Counted from the first letter of the stretch, positions 8,414-17,660 are shown. The stretch: DNA of 64,000 bases from BQJU01 sp964015035 (GCA_964015035.1 CAXHCA010000014.1:9427-73426); one strand, 5' to 3'. Notes: a model not told the origin generated them from the letters alone. Numbers and translations are program-made.

Positions 8414-9106
8414 ATGACCAAATATCTTGTGAAAAAAATCACGATTGCTATCGATGGATACTCTTCCTGTGGGAAAAGCACCCTGGCCAAAGCTATGGCT
8501 AAGGTGTTGGGCTATATCTACGTAGATTCCGGAGCGATGTACCGGGCAGTGACCCTTTATTTCCTTCGTCACCACATAGATCTTGCGGATGAAGCGGCGA
8601 TAGCCTCTGCATTGCCGCATATTGAGATCCACTTTCAAAAAAATCAAACCGGGAACAATTGTACCATGCTCAATGGCGAAGATGTGGAACGAGAAATCCG
8701 CCAAATGAAGGTGTCGTCCAATGTAAGTCAGGTGGCCGCTATTCCATTGGTACGCCGCGCCATGGTAGAGCAACAACGTAAAATGGGGCAACAAAAGGGC
8801 ATCGTGATGGATGGTCGGGACATTGGAACTGTAGTTTTTCCAGATGCTGAACTCAAGATATTTCTCACTGCCAGCCCGGAAATTCGGGCCATGCGTCGCT
8901 TTAACGAACTTCGGGCCAAAGGTATCAAAAATACCCTGGCAGAAGTTCGTGATAATCTGACCATGCGCGATCGCATTGATTCTACCCGCCAAGATAGCCC
9001 CCTACGACAAGCGGCAGATGCCATTGTAATCGACAATACCTATTTAAACGAATCGCAACAATTGCAACGTGCCCTGGACCTGGCCACTTCCCTTATCGAA
9101 GGATAA
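8414..9106 (+). CDS. cmk: Cytidylate kinase
   Basis: Cytidylate kinase phosphorylates CMP and dCMP with ATP in pyrimidine nucleotide supply. The 230-aa product has the P-loop GYSSCGKST (15-23), the CMP-binding DSGAMYRAVTLYF, the VMDGRDIGTVVFPDA segment with its conserved Arg-Asp pair, the lid region RRFNELRAKG, and a C-terminal VIDNTYLNESQ. The length is typical. It follows the helical protein gene by 22 bp and precedes the ABC exporter gene by about 56 bp, consistent with an operon. Confidence 0.96.
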   Translation: MTKYLVKKITIAIDGYSSCGKSTLAKAMAKVLGYIYVDSGAMYRAVTLYFLRHHIDLADEAAIASALPHIEIHFQKNQTGNNCTMLNGEDVEREIRQMKVSSNVSQVAAIPLVRRAMVEQQRKMGQQKGIVMDGRDIGTVVFPDAELKIFLTASPEIRAMRRFNELRAKGIKNTLAEVRDNLTMRDRIDSTRQDSPLRQAADAIVIDNTYLNESQQLQRALDLATSLIEG

Positions 9107-9162
9107 TTGTCAGCTGACCAAAATAGAGGGCCCGCAATTTTCACCCCCGAAAAAAATTGATC

Positions 9163-10941
9163 ATGTCAGAGGTTAAAAACCCCATGTACCGATTGCTCCG
9201 CTACCTGGACAACTACCGGAAAAATGTGCTATTCGCCTCTTCTTCGAGTATTGCCAATCAAGTATTTGACCTAATGCCTCCCTTCCTTACCGCTTGGATG
9301 ATTGACTCGGTAAGTGGAAATGTGCCCCCCTGGATTGCCCGGTATACCGGATTGAGTGATCCCTGGTCTATTGTAGTTTTTATTGCCATCTTAACCGTGA
9401 TCATCTTTGGACTGGAAAGCTTTTTTGAGTGGTTATTACAACGGGGATTTATGCGTTTGGCACAACGGGTGCAGCACGATTTACGGATGGATGCTTACCA
9501 AAAATTGCAAAGTCGTGAAATGGCCTATTTCGAAGAACAGCGCACCGGCAATTTGATGGCCATGCTCAATGACGATATCAATCAATTGGAGCGTTTTCTC
9601 AACAATAGTTTCAACCAAATCATCCAGGTCAGCGCTCTTATTCTATTTGCAGGCTGGGCCTTGTGTAATGTTTCTCTGCCCCTCGGCCTACTGGGTATGG
9701 CCCCCATTCCCTTGATTATATTGGGTAGTTTCTATTATCAAAAGCGGGTGAGCCCCCTCTATCAAATGGTTCGAGAAAAAGTGGGGCAACTCAGCAATCG
9801 ATTAGAAAATAACCTTTCAGGAATCTTAGTGATCAAAAGTTTTGCCACAGAGGCCTTTGAAACAGAACGGGTCAACGCGGCCTCAGCGGCCTATCGGGAC
9901 GCCAATTTCCGGGCCATTCGCTGGAATTCCGCCTATATTCCTTTGATTCGGGTGCCCATTTCACTTGGCTTTGCCGGCACTCTACTCATTGGCGCCTATT
10001 GGGTCATCAATACGCCCGATCAATTTACCTTGGGCAATCTCGCTTTTTTTGCCATGATGATTCAGCGGCTGCTGTGGCCCATCACGCGGCTAGGTAATGT
10101 ATTTGATGAGTACCAAAGAGCCAGAGCTTCTGCCCGCCGAGTATTTGGACTGGTAGATGCCACTAATCAAATCCAAAGTGCACAAAATCCCAAATCACTC
10201 CCTCAAAAAGTGGGGGATATTCAATTGAAAGATGTTTGTTTTCAGTATCAGGATGGGCAAGAAATATTGAATGGCATCAACTTGCACATCAAAGCAGGAG
10301 AAACGATTGGTGTGGCAGGCCCTACCGGAGGTGGCAAAACAACCCTTATCAAACTATTACTGAGACTCTATGATGTGCGCCAGGGAAGCATTCAACTAGA
10401 AGGAATTGATCTCCGTGAGCTGGACCTGCAAGCACTGAGGCAACAAATCGCTTTGGTCAGCCAGGACGTTTATTTATTTCATGGAACTATCCGGGAAAAC
10501 ATCGCCTACGGCATGCAAGAACATTCCTTTGAAAAGATCGTTGCTGCGGCACAAAAAGCGCATCTCCATGATTTCATTACTCAACTGCCCATGGGATATG
10601 ACTCCATAGTAGGAGAAAAAGGCATCAAACTCTCCGGCGGTCAACGCCAACGCCTGAGCATCGCCCGGGCCATTCTAAAAGACACCCCGATTTTGATCCT
10701 GGACGAGGCTACTAGTGCGGTTGATACCGAAACGGAAAAAATTATTCAGGAGAATTTGCAAGAGATCACCGCCAATAAAACGGCCATCATCATTGCCCAC
10801 CGCTTATCTACCATTCGCAATGCGGATCGCATTGTAGTGATACAGGATGGAACCATTGCGGAAATAGGAACACATGAAGCATTGACCCAACAAATGGGTA
10901 CTTATGCCTCCCTGTGGAAGGTACAGACCGGAGACTTGTAG
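9163..10941 (+). CDS. ABC exporter, fused permease-ATPase (half transporter)
   Basis: I chose the ATG at 9163 (MSEVKNPMYRLLRYLDNYR) over an in-frame TTG at 9157. The 592-aa protein has an ABC type-1 membrane domain with six helices (about residues 15-320), then an ATPase domain with Walker A GPTGGGKTT (near 386), Q-loop, signature LSGGQRQR (near 490), Walker B ILILDEATSAVD (near 510) and H-loop IIAHRLSTI. It should act as a homodimer exporting a lipid, peptide or drug; MsbA-like lipid export is possible but not shown. The stop codon lies two bases from that of the convergent Nudix-like gene. Confidence 0.93.
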   Translation: MSEVKNPMYRLLRYLDNYRKNVLFASSSSIANQVFDLMPPFLTAWMIDSVSGNVPPWIARYTGLSDPWSIVVFIAILTVIIFGLESFFEWLLQRGFMRLAQRVQHDLRMDAYQKLQSREMAYFEEQRTGNLMAMLNDDINQLERFLNNSFNQIIQVSALILFAGWALCNVSLPLGLLGMAPIPLIILGSFYYQKRVSPLYQMVREKVGQLSNRLENNLSGILVIKSFATEAFETERVNAASAAYRDANFRAIRWNSAYIPLIRVPISLGFAGTLLIGAYWVINTPDQFTLGNLAFFAMMIQRLLWPITRLGNVFDEYQRARASARRVFGLVDATNQIQSAQNPKSLPQKVGDIQLKDVCFQYQDGQEILNGINLHIKAGETIGVAGPTGGGKTTLIKLLLRLYDVRQGSIQLEGIDLRELDLQALRQQIALVSQDVYLFHGTIRENIAYGMQEHSFEKIVAAAQKAHLHDFITQLPMGYDSIVGEKGIKLSGGQRQRLSIARAILKDTPILILDEATSAVDTETEKIIQENLQEITANKTAIIIAHRLSTIRNADRIVVIQDGTIAEIGTHEALTQQMGTYASLWKVQTGDL

Positions 10942-10943
10942 TG

Positions 10944-11354
10944 TTATAAGTCTTTTAAAGAATTTCGATCAATCAGGATATCCTTTAATTCTTTAAGGAA
11001 CTTATATTGGTGTGGGAGTACTTTTTTGATAGCTTCCTTTACTGTATAATAGGTACCTTTTTCGATATCTTTGACTTTCTCTTTGAGCTGCATAGCATCT
11101 TCATAGAGCATTGCTTTCAGGGAGGGAATTTCGTGCCAATCGCCTTCAACTGCCCAAGCTTCTTCATCCTCAACAGGATCCAATTCTATCAGGCGGTCAT
11201 CTTCCATCAAAGAAGTGGGTTTTTCTTGTACGGCGGGCCTTTCAGGAATACTCCAGGAGTCCTCGTTTTCTTCATCCGAATTGACCAAAAAAACTTCCAG
11301 TCCACGTTCGCGAAAGCGATAAATGATTAGACTTGCCTTCTTTTTGAAATCCAT
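10944..11354 (-). CDS. Nudix-like protein without a Nudix box (probable non-catalytic)
   Basis: The 136-aa protein opens like a Nudix hydrolase: KKASLIIYRFRERGLEVFLV followed by EDSWSIPE, equivalent to the first strands and the W[ST]IPKG segment. The downstream catalytic box (GX5EX7REUXEEXGU) is absent. Instead there is an acidic linker (DRLIELDPVEDEEAWAVEG) and a helical tail (QLKEKVKDIEKGTYYTVKEA). It looks like a Nudix fold that lost catalysis, perhaps a binding or regulatory protein. Assignment rests on motif resemblance in the first 45 residues only. It is convergent with the ABC exporter gene, with a two-base gap and no terminator between. Confidence 0.55.
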   Translation of the reverse strand: MDFKKKASLIIYRFRERGLEVFLVNSDEENEDSWSIPERPAVQEKPTSLMEDDRLIELDPVEDEEAWAVEGDWHEIPSLKAMLYEDAMQLKEKVKDIEKGTYYTVKEAIKKVLPHQYKFLKELKDILIDRNSLKDL

Positions 11355-11491
11355 AGTGAAAAGCGTTTGTCATTAAACGGAACCAAATTCAAAAGGTTCA
11401 TTAACTGACAAAGAAAGGTAGATAACTTTGGCCATCCAAAATTTGCCCCCTTTTTTTCTGGTATAAAATTTGAACGGAGTAAGCAAACGGA

Positions 11492-12163
11492 CTATTTAAC
11501 AACCGATTTTTTGACCAATTCCAGCGTTGCCAATGACAAGAAGAGTAGTTCTTCTTCCTTTGTCATATCCTCCCTCACATATTCAAATGCTCTGGGACTG
11601 AGTGTTTTATCAGCGGAGGGTAATGCTTTGGTCACGCTTCCTACCTCTTTATCATACACCTGAATGGGAAGAAGTTCAGCGGGAGAAGACTTCACTTTCG
11701 CCAAGATCTTTTTAGTTTTCTTGCCATAGAGCGCTCCGTTGCGAATTTCACCGACAATTTGACCGTCTATGACCAGTTGAATTCCTGATTTGCGCAACCA
11801 ATAGGCAAATTCATTATTGGCGGTGCGTACATACAGCAAAGCATTGGTAGTGGGCGTCCCACCAATGAATTTTTTATAGCTGTATGCCATCACCGGTTCA
11901 TGGTAAATGGTGGTGAAAATTCCTTTGGCCGTTGTTGCCCATCCTTTCTTCAGAACCTGTTTGTCCTGCGTCAGTGAAAACAACTCCAATTCTTCTTTAT
12001 TCAATGGAACCAACTCGCCAATCCATTTGTCCATATCGGATTCCAGCTTCTTAACTTCTTTGGGTAAACTTTTGCGACTGGGGCTCGTATTCCCCATGAC
12101 TCCGGAAAGCACGCTTATTCCCAAAATTGCCACTAAGGCTGTCAATGCCGTCAAAAATATCAT
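11492..12163 (-). CDS. Membrane-anchored or exported protein of unknown function
   Basis: The 223-aa protein starts with a hydrophobic segment (MIFLTALTALVAILGISVLSG), either a signal peptide or an N-terminal anchor. A lysine-rich region (SLPKEVKKLESDMDKWIGEL) follows, then a beta-rich domain with repeated short strands (IQLVIDGQIVGEIRNGALYG; LPIQVYDKEVGSVTKAL). A C-terminal helix ends LATLELVKKSVVK. I do not recognise the family. It sits between a lipoprotein gene and the Nudix-like gene on the same strand, 71 bp from the former, so an envelope-related mini-operon is plausible. Confidence 0.65.
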   Translation of the reverse strand: MIFLTALTALVAILGISVLSGVMGNTSPSRKSLPKEVKKLESDMDKWIGELVPLNKEELELFSLTQDKQVLKKGWATTAKGIFTTIYHEPVMAYSYKKFIGGTPTTNALLYVRTANNEFAYWLRKSGIQLVIDGQIVGEIRNGALYGKKTKKILAKVKSSPAELLPIQVYDKEVGSVTKALPSADKTLSPRAFEYVREDMTKEEELLFLSLATLELVKKSVVK

Positions 12164-12234
12164 AGATGTCTCTTTTTTCTAATCACAAAGATAAAAATTC
12201 CTGCCCGGAGCGGCCAACAAATTCGACCGGTCCA

Positions 12235-13377
12235 TCAATCGTGAATACCAGCGCGGTGATTCATCTGAATTTGGTGCTTTTCTGGTGCTGCAAATTGTTT
12301 GCGTCTGACGTTTAAGGCCACCTCATCGTTTTTATCCAGTATGTGCCAACTATGTGCCAATATACTGTCCATTTCTCCGATAATTGCCTCCTGCGGCTCC
12401 CAAAAGGTCGTATAACTTTCCGTAATATCTCGAACCAATTGAGCCTTGAGGGCTACAATTTCCTGCTTAAAAAGGGTGTCTTGTAATAGGGCTTGCTCGG
12501 CTGCTTGCAATACTTCCAGATGGATGCCCTTCCCCAGCAGGCTATGCCCTCCGTAGTCCCAGGTCTGGATCGTCCAGGCGGGAAAAAAATATTGAATACT
12601 GTCTTCGCGGTAGGCGCTGACGCACAATTCAAAATACTGATCGTCTGCTTTGCCTTTAGTCCTATTTGCCAACGGCAACCAAGCCCGATAATCCTCAAAG
12701 AGCATATATTCGGTTCCTTCCGCCACCAACTGTGGAATAAACCCCGGTAAACTTTGTTCCAACCAAAACAGATCTGGCATTTCTTGCCAATCCAGATGGG
12801 CAAAATCGCCTTCCAATTCGGTATTGATGACCTCTTTGATTCGAACCCCTTCCTGATACAAACTGGCCAGATCCTCTTGCGTTTGTGCTTCTTGAAAATG
12901 TTGCCGATAGGCATTGATTCGGTCCTTAAGCTCCTTTCCAAACAGGGTTTGGAGTCGTTTATCAATCAACAACTTAGACAAGTTTCCGGCTCCTTTATCC
13001 AGATTGAAATTGAGCCCACCGGCGTACACCCATCCCCGCTGTCCATCTGGTGCTTCCACTTTCAGCCAAGGTTCATCAAATTGGATGCCACGCAATTGAA
13101 TACGGGTAGTAAAATTACTCACTTCTCCCAAATCCTTAAAAGCGGTTCCTTTGGCATAGGAGGCTAGCACCTTGCCCTCTGGCCCCGGATTATCCCGTAG
13201 CCGCAATTCGTCTATGTTGGCTTTTAATTCCAGCGCAGAGGTACTTGAAGACTCCTCTAGTGTTGCCTCTTCGGCGGCATTAGCTTCACTAGTGGTGGCT
13301 TCCCCTTGACACGACCATAAAATGACGCTGGTCAGAAGTGCCAGCATTAAATTTTTCAAGAACATAACCTCAGTCAT
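12235..13377 (-). CDS. SH3-domain lipoprotein
   Basis: The 380-aa product has a lipoprotein signal: a hydrophobic stretch followed by VILWSCQG, with the lipid-modified cysteine at residue 23. An acidic, threonine/serine-rich linker leads to a bacterial SH3-like domain at about 50-125 (LRLRDNPGPEGKVLASYAKG ... EPWLKVEAPDGQRGWVYAGG), a module that often binds peptidoglycan or glycans. The C-terminal two thirds is helical and unrecognised. An in-frame ATG at 13365 (MFLKNLML) is an equally good start. It lies downstream of the sigma gene's terminator, so it has its own promoter or depends on read-through. Confidence 0.78.
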   Translation of the reverse strand: MTEVMFLKNLMLALLTSVILWSCQGEATTSEANAAEEATLEESSSTSALELKANIDELRLRDNPGPEGKVLASYAKGTAFKDLGEVSNFTTRIQLRGIQFDEPWLKVEAPDGQRGWVYAGGLNFNLDKGAGNLSKLLIDKRLQTLFGKELKDRINAYRQHFQEAQTQEDLASLYQEGVRIKEVINTELEGDFAHLDWQEMPDLFWLEQSLPGFIPQLVAEGTEYMLFEDYRAWLPLANRTKGKADDQYFELCVSAYREDSIQYFFPAWTIQTWDYGGHSLLGKGIHLEVLQAAEQALLQDTLFKQEIVALKAQLVRDITESYTTFWEPQEAIIGEMDSILAHSWHILDKNDEVALNVRRKQFAAPEKHQIQMNHRAGIHD

Positions 13378-13383
13378 TTACTC

Positions 13384-13417
13384 AAAAAAAATCCCCTTCG
13401 CGAGAGAAGAGGATTTA
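13384..13417 (-). terminator. Intrinsic terminator of the sigma factor gene
   Basis: On the minus strand AAATCC-CTTC pairs with GAAG-GGATTT around a short TCTCGC loop and runs directly into a T-run. It begins 31 bp after the sigma factor stop. Confidence 0.75.
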
Positions 13418-13448
13418 TATCTTTCATAAGATATTGTATCGTATCGAC

Positions 13449-14315
13449 CTATCCGAGGTAGGACTTCAGAGAATTTCGGTTATAAGATTTCCGCAACCTG
13501 CGAATGGCGCGTTCTTTGATTTGGCGCACGCGCTCTCTGGTCAAGCCGTATAATTCTCCAATTTCTTCCAAGGTCAATGATTTATAGCCATTTAAGCCAT
13601 AATAAGCCGATAATACCTCCACTTCTCGGGGAGAAAGGATCGACAAGCCCTGCTGTACTTCATCCTTTAGGGATTGTTCCATCAGGTTGCCATCGGGACT
13701 CATATCCGTATCACTGGAGATGATATCGAGCATCGTCGAATCTCCATCTTCGCCACTCATGGGTGCATCAACGGAAATATGCCGACCGTTGCCTTTGAGC
13801 ATATTGGATATTTCCTTGGGATTCATATCCAACAGTTCTGCCAATTCTTCGTGAGTAGGTTCTCTTTCAAATTCCTGGACAAAAGAAATAAAAGCCTCAT
13901 TTACCTTATTGTAAGAACCAACTTTATTGAGCGGCAGCCGGACAATCCGGGAATACTCAACGATGGCTTGCAGAATCGATTGTCGAATCCACCATACGGC
14001 ATAGGAGATGAATTTAAACCCCTTGGTTTCATCAAAGCGTTTGGCTGCCTTCATCAGACCAACATTGCCTTCATTGATCAAATCACTCAACGATAAGCCC
14101 TGATTTTGGTATTGTTTGGCTACGGAAACGACAAAACGTAGGTTGGATTTCGTCAACTTATCCAAGGCTTCCTGATCACCTTGCCGGATACGACGAGCCA
14201 ATTCTGCTTCATCATCAGCTGTCAGCATAGGTATCTTACCGATATCGTTAAGATACTTATCCAGCGCTAAGCTTTCCCGGGTAGTAATCTTGTTTGTAAT
14301 CTTTAGTTGACGCAT
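13449..14315 (-). CDS. rpoD: Primary RNA polymerase sigma factor (RpoD/SigA type)
   Basis: The 288-aa protein is the short Bacteroidota form of the housekeeping sigma factor, lacking region 1.1. It begins with an N-terminal segment (SLALDKYLNDIGKIPMLTA, region 1.2). Region 2 follows (LTKSNLRFVVSVAKQYQNQG, LINEGNVGLMKAAKRFDE, FKFISYAVWWIRQSILQAIV), then region 3 (RIVRLPLNKVGSYNKVNEAF) and region 4 with its helix-turn-helix (LTLEEIGELYGLTRERVRQI). It should recognise the TTTG/TAnnTTTG promoters seen in the window. The gene has a long upstream region (604 bp) and its own terminator. Confidence 0.95.
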   Translation of the reverse strand: MRQLKITNKITTRESLALDKYLNDIGKIPMLTADDEAELARRIRQGDQEALDKLTKSNLRFVVSVAKQYQNQGLSLSDLINEGNVGLMKAAKRFDETKGFKFISYAVWWIRQSILQAIVEYSRIVRLPLNKVGSYNKVNEAFISFVQEFEREPTHEELAELLDMNPKEISNMLKGNGRHISVDAPMSGEDGDSTMLDIISSDTDMSPDGNLMEQSLKDEVQQGLSILSPREVEVLSAYYGLNGYKSLTLEEIGELYGLTRERVRQIKERAIRRLRKSYNRNSLKSYLG

Positions 14316-14575
14316 ATTTTTGAGGTTTTGGGAGAGAATTGCATAAATTACGGTTTTTTAAGACAATTGCTTCGCTTTTCTCTCAAAAAAAACTTGACTT
14401 TTTGTGAAAAAAGTATATGATCACACTGTTTATACAATGGTTTAGGTAAAAAAGTTTCAGTATTAAAAATAAAATATGGAAATCCTACCCATCAAATTCA
14501 GTGAATAATATTTCCTTTCTCAATAGGTTGCGGGGATCCCCTAACATAAAGAGCTTTCTACGGCACTAATTTACT

Positions 14576-14583
14576 CAAATATA
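14576..14583 (-). promoter_or_regulatory. Candidate -7 element (TATATTTG) for rpoD
   Basis: The minus strand reads TATATTTG, and a TTTG 16 bases upstream (plus 14600-14603) could be the -33 box, slightly closer than usual. A second box TAAATTTG at 14600-14607 overlaps it. Either would give a leader of more than 250 bases. Confidence 0.35.
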
Positions 14584-14828
14584 TTAGCGCATTTTATCCC
14601 AAATTTATTTTTTGAGGAATTTTTTTTTTGAACGCCTTAAAAAAGGAAGTGATTTAAGCATATTCCTCTGGACTGCAATCTGAACTGAACTTTGCCATTT
14701 TTTCGCTCCGTAACTTCCAAAGCCCGGCACCGAGTTGGCTTCGGGGTAGGTGGCTCAAAAGCCCGCTTGCCAACAAAACCAATGCTTTGTTCTCCTCGGC
14801 AGCCAATAAATTTAGATCACTTCAGGGA

Positions 14829-14873
14829 CAAAAAAAAGAGGGTGTAGCTTGAAGCTACCCCTCTAATTTTTTT
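14829..14873 (-). terminator. Intrinsic terminator of pnp
   Basis: AGAGGG-T-GTAGC pairs with GCTAC-CCCTCT (one bulged T, 5-base loop), flanked by an A-run on one side and a T-run on the other. It lies 47 bp beyond the pnp stop and could act in both directions. Confidence 0.85.
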
Positions 14874-14919
14874 ATCAATAAAATCTGCTGAGAATGTCAG
14901 CCAATTGATATCTGTAGAA

Positions 14920-17124
14920 TTATCTGCGTCTGCGGTCGTCGCGATCATGACGGTCTCCGCCGCGATCTCTATTGTTCCCACCATCATCTTGTTGGCCTTG
15001 TGGTTTTGGCAACAACGCCTTACGGGAAAGTCTCAACTTACCAGAACGCTTGTCGATTTCGATCAACTTGACCTTCACATCATCACCTTCCTGGAAATGA
15101 TCTTCGATCTTATCAATCCGGGAGTGAGACACTTCAGAAATGTGCAACAATCCACTCTTACCGCTGAATTCAACAAATACACCGTATGGCATTACTGTTT
15201 TGACCTTAGCCTGGAAGACATCTCCAACCTCGGGTTCAAAAGTAATGGCACGAATGCGCTCCAATGCAGCATCGATTGACGCCTTATCGCTACTGGCGAT
15301 ATTGACCACTCCTTTATCTCCAACCTCTTCAATATTGATGGTGGTATTGGTTTTGGCCTGAATATCCTGAATGACTTTACCACCAGGTCCGATCACGGCA
15401 CCAATATAGCTCTTGTCAATAACCAATTCCACAATACGAGGTGCATGAGGCTTGAGATCTTCTCTTGGCTCAGAGATAGACTCTGCCATTTTATCCAAGA
15501 TGTGTAATCTACCCTCGCGGGCTTGAGTGAGGGCTTTTTCCAGCGTTTCATAAGGTAGGCCATCGATTTTGATGTCCATTTGACAACCGGTAATCCCATC
15601 CCTGGTTCCCGTCAATTTGAAGTCCATGTCTCCCAAGGCATCTTCATCACCCAAGATATCGGAAAGAATAGCAATGCGTTTTCCATCAGAAATCATTCCC
15701 ATGGCGATACCCGCAACAGGAGCTTTCACCTTAATACCACCGTCCATCAGGGCCATTGATCCGGCACAAACTGTTGCCATAGAAGAAGAACCGTTAGATT
15801 CCAGGACATCAGAAACCAAGCGAATGGTATAAGGCGTGTCTTTGGGTAAAACCTGACGCAGTGATCTAGCCGCGAGATTGGCATGGCCTACCTCACGACG
15901 GCCAGGGCCGCGCATTGGCTTGACCTCCCCTACGGAGAACGCGGGGAAGTTATAGTGAAGGATAAACTTCTCAAACGTTTGTTCGAGGGCATTATCCAGC
16001 ATCATCTCATCGAGTTTGGTACCGAGGGTCAAAGAAGTCAGACTCTGAGTCTCTCCACGGGTAAAAATTGCAGAACCGTGGGTAGAAGGGAGATAGCCAA
16101 CTTCCGTCCAGATGGGGCGAATATCAGATAAACCGCGGCCATCCAAACGCACCGAAGTTTCCAAGACCATATTGCGGATCACTTCTTTCTTCAGCTTCTC
16201 GAAATAGGTTTTAGCTTCTTCACCTCTTTCTTCCATAAACTCCTCACCTTTCTCTTCCAGGAGTTTTTCCTTCATCTCTTCCTTGATGGCTTTAAAGCCA
16301 TCTTTACGACTATTCTTATCCAGGGCGCCTTTGGCAATTTCCAGGATTTTCGCTTCCGTCATCTCAGCAACCAATGCTTTCAATTCCTCATCGACCTCAG
16401 CGATTTCCACTTCCCGCTTCACGGTTGCTTTTTCGCCTACTTTTTCGGCCAATTCCAACTGAGCATCACACTGTACCTTAATGGCTTCGTGTCCTACTTT
16501 GATGGCTTCGATCAATTCTTTTTCAGAAGCCTCTTTCGCTTCACCTTCCACCATCATCACGTTTTCTTTGGTCGCCGCAACAATGATTTCCAGTTTGGCT
16601 TTTTCCACTTCCGAACGGCTTGGATTGACCACATAATTACCGTCTACCAAAGCTACCCGTACTTCCGAAATAGGGCCTGCGAAAGGAATATCAGAAACGG
16701 CCAGGGCAGCAGAAGCAGCCAAAGCCGCCAATGCATCGGGCAGTACATCTTTATCCGCAGAGATCAAGTTAATGATGATCTGCGTTTCATTCATATATCC
16801 GTCAGGGAAGAGCGGGCGGATTGCGCGGTCTACCAGACGTGAAGTCAATATTTCATAATCAGACAGTCGTGCTTCTCTACGGAAGAAGTTACCGGGAATA
16901 CGACCGGCTGCAGCAAATTTTTCCTGATAATCTACAGAGAGCGGAAAGAATGATTGGCCTTCTCTGGCCTCGTGCGCGGAGACTACACTGGCAAAAAGCA
17001 TGGTGTCTCCCGTGCGAACAACTACGGAACCATCAGCCTGGGTGGCCAATTTACCGGTTTCAATAGTTACTTCCCTTCCATCGGGTAGGTTGAAGGACGT
17101 TGTGGTAGGAATCTTTTGTCCCAT
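14920..17124 (-). CDS. pnp: Polyribonucleotide nucleotidyltransferase (PNPase)
   Basis: PNPase degrades RNA phosphorolytically from the 3' end and takes part in mRNA turnover. The 734-aa protein has two RNase PH-like domains separated by a helical linker rich in Glu/Lys (about 235-320). The second core carries TSVRLDGRGLSDIRPI and SDVLESNGSSSMATVCAGSM. A KH domain (IGAVIGPGGKVIQDIQ) and an S1 domain (VMPYGVFVEFSGKSGLLHIS) follow. The tail is short, glycine-rich and very basic/acidic (RDRGGDRHDRDD), a common variable end. rpsO lies upstream on the same strand, the conserved rpsO-pnp order, though a terminator separates them here. Confidence 0.97.
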   Translation of the reverse strand: MGQKIPTTTSFNLPDGREVTIETGKLATQADGSVVVRTGDTMLFASVVSAHEAREGQSFFPLSVDYQEKFAAAGRIPGNFFRREARLSDYEILTSRLVDRAIRPLFPDGYMNETQIIINLISADKDVLPDALAALAASAALAVSDIPFAGPISEVRVALVDGNYVVNPSRSEVEKAKLEIIVAATKENVMMVEGEAKEASEKELIEAIKVGHEAIKVQCDAQLELAEKVGEKATVKREVEIAEVDEELKALVAEMTEAKILEIAKGALDKNSRKDGFKAIKEEMKEKLLEEKGEEFMEERGEEAKTYFEKLKKEVIRNMVLETSVRLDGRGLSDIRPIWTEVGYLPSTHGSAIFTRGETQSLTSLTLGTKLDEMMLDNALEQTFEKFILHYNFPAFSVGEVKPMRGPGRREVGHANLAARSLRQVLPKDTPYTIRLVSDVLESNGSSSMATVCAGSMALMDGGIKVKAPVAGIAMGMISDGKRIAILSDILGDEDALGDMDFKLTGTRDGITGCQMDIKIDGLPYETLEKALTQAREGRLHILDKMAESISEPREDLKPHAPRIVELVIDKSYIGAVIGPGGKVIQDIQAKTNTTINIEEVGDKGVVNIASSDKASIDAALERIRAITFEPEVGDVFQAKVKTVMPYGVFVEFSGKSGLLHISEVSHSRIDKIEDHFQEGDDVKVKLIEIDKRSGKLRLSRKALLPKPQGQQDDGGNNRDRGGDRHDRDDRRRR

Positions 17125-17153
17125 TTTAAAATTGTGTATTTAATGTTTTTAAT

Positions 17154-17161
17154 CAAAATTA
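17154..17161 (-). promoter_or_regulatory. Candidate -7 element (TAATTTTG) for pnp
   Basis: Perfect TAnnTTTG match on the minus strand, 30 bp upstream of the pnp start and downstream of the rpsO terminator. No convincing -33 box. Confidence 0.4.
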
Positions 17162-17337
17162 TCGCGTATCGCTAATTATTACAGTGTGACGATGAGAGGC
17201 TCACCGCAGGCTTAAGACATGCCTATTTTTTCATGGCTGGCAGCATGGTATGGATCAGTAAAGGTATGTTGTAGTTCGCTTTTTTTTGAATTTCCCTATG
17301 CCTTTCTTTACCAGGATCCAAGGATGCAAAGTGTATA

Positions 17338-17374
17338 ATAAAAAGAGGGGAAGCAAACCTTTAAGTGCTTCCCC
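17338..17374 (-). terminator. Intrinsic terminator of rpsO
   Basis: GGGGAAGC (17347-17354) pairs with GCTTCCCC (17367-17374) around a 12-base loop. On the minus strand the stem is followed by TCTTTTTATT. It begins 11 bp after the rpsO stop. Confidence 0.85.
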
Positions 17375-17384
17375 GGAGTTTTTC

Positions 17385-17660
17385 TTACTTACGAATGCCT
17401 AATTTCTCAATCAGGTCACGATATTTTTGAATGTCTTTTTTACCGAGGTACTGAAGTAACTGCTTCCGCTTACCTACCAGTGATAATAGGGTGCGGCGAC
17501 AAGAATGATCTTTACGATTATCCTTCAGGTGCTCGGACAACTTTTGTATCCGATAAGTAAACAATGCAACTTGTGCTTCGGTTGATCCAGAGTTTTTCTC
17601 TGATCCACCGTACTCCTTGAAGATTTCTTCTTTCTTCTCTTTAGTTAAGTAAACTGCCAT
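17385..17660 (-). CDS. rpsO: 30S ribosomal protein S15
   Basis: S15 binds the central domain of 16S rRNA early in 30S assembly. The 91-aa product shows the whole family pattern: GSTEAQVALFTYRIQKLSEH, LKDNRKDHSCRRTLLSLVGK and RKQLLQYL, ending in LIEKLGIRK. The length matches (88-91 aa). It is upstream of pnp, has a -7 box at 17710-17717 and a strong terminator. Confidence 0.98.
   Translation of the reverse strand: MAVYLTKEKKEEIFKEYGGSEKNSGSTEAQVALFTYRIQKLSEHLKDNRKDHSCRRTLLSLVGKRKQLLQYLGKKDIQKYRDLIEKLGIRK

Larger units (their letters stand above)
14316..14919. other. Long sigma factor leader/spacer between pnp and rpoD
   Basis: This 604-bp gap contains the pnp terminator (14829-14873) and two perfect TAnnTTTG matches facing rpoD (minus strand, 14576-14583 and 14600-14607). 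It also holds a GC-rich fold at 14734-14774 in which GTTGGC pairs with GCCAAC around an inner GGCT/AGCC hairpin. The fold might be part of a small RNA or a leader, but no known RNA family is recognised. Confidence 0.4.

Noticed and set aside
8342..8992. 216-codon minus-strand open frame
   Set aside because: Fully antisense to cmk, a clear enzyme gene; histidine/glycine-rich composition typical of a shadow frame.
14734..14774. GC-rich fold considered as a tRNA or riboswitch
   Set aside because: No T-loop, anticodon arm or acceptor CCA, and no match to a riboswitch core I can recognise.
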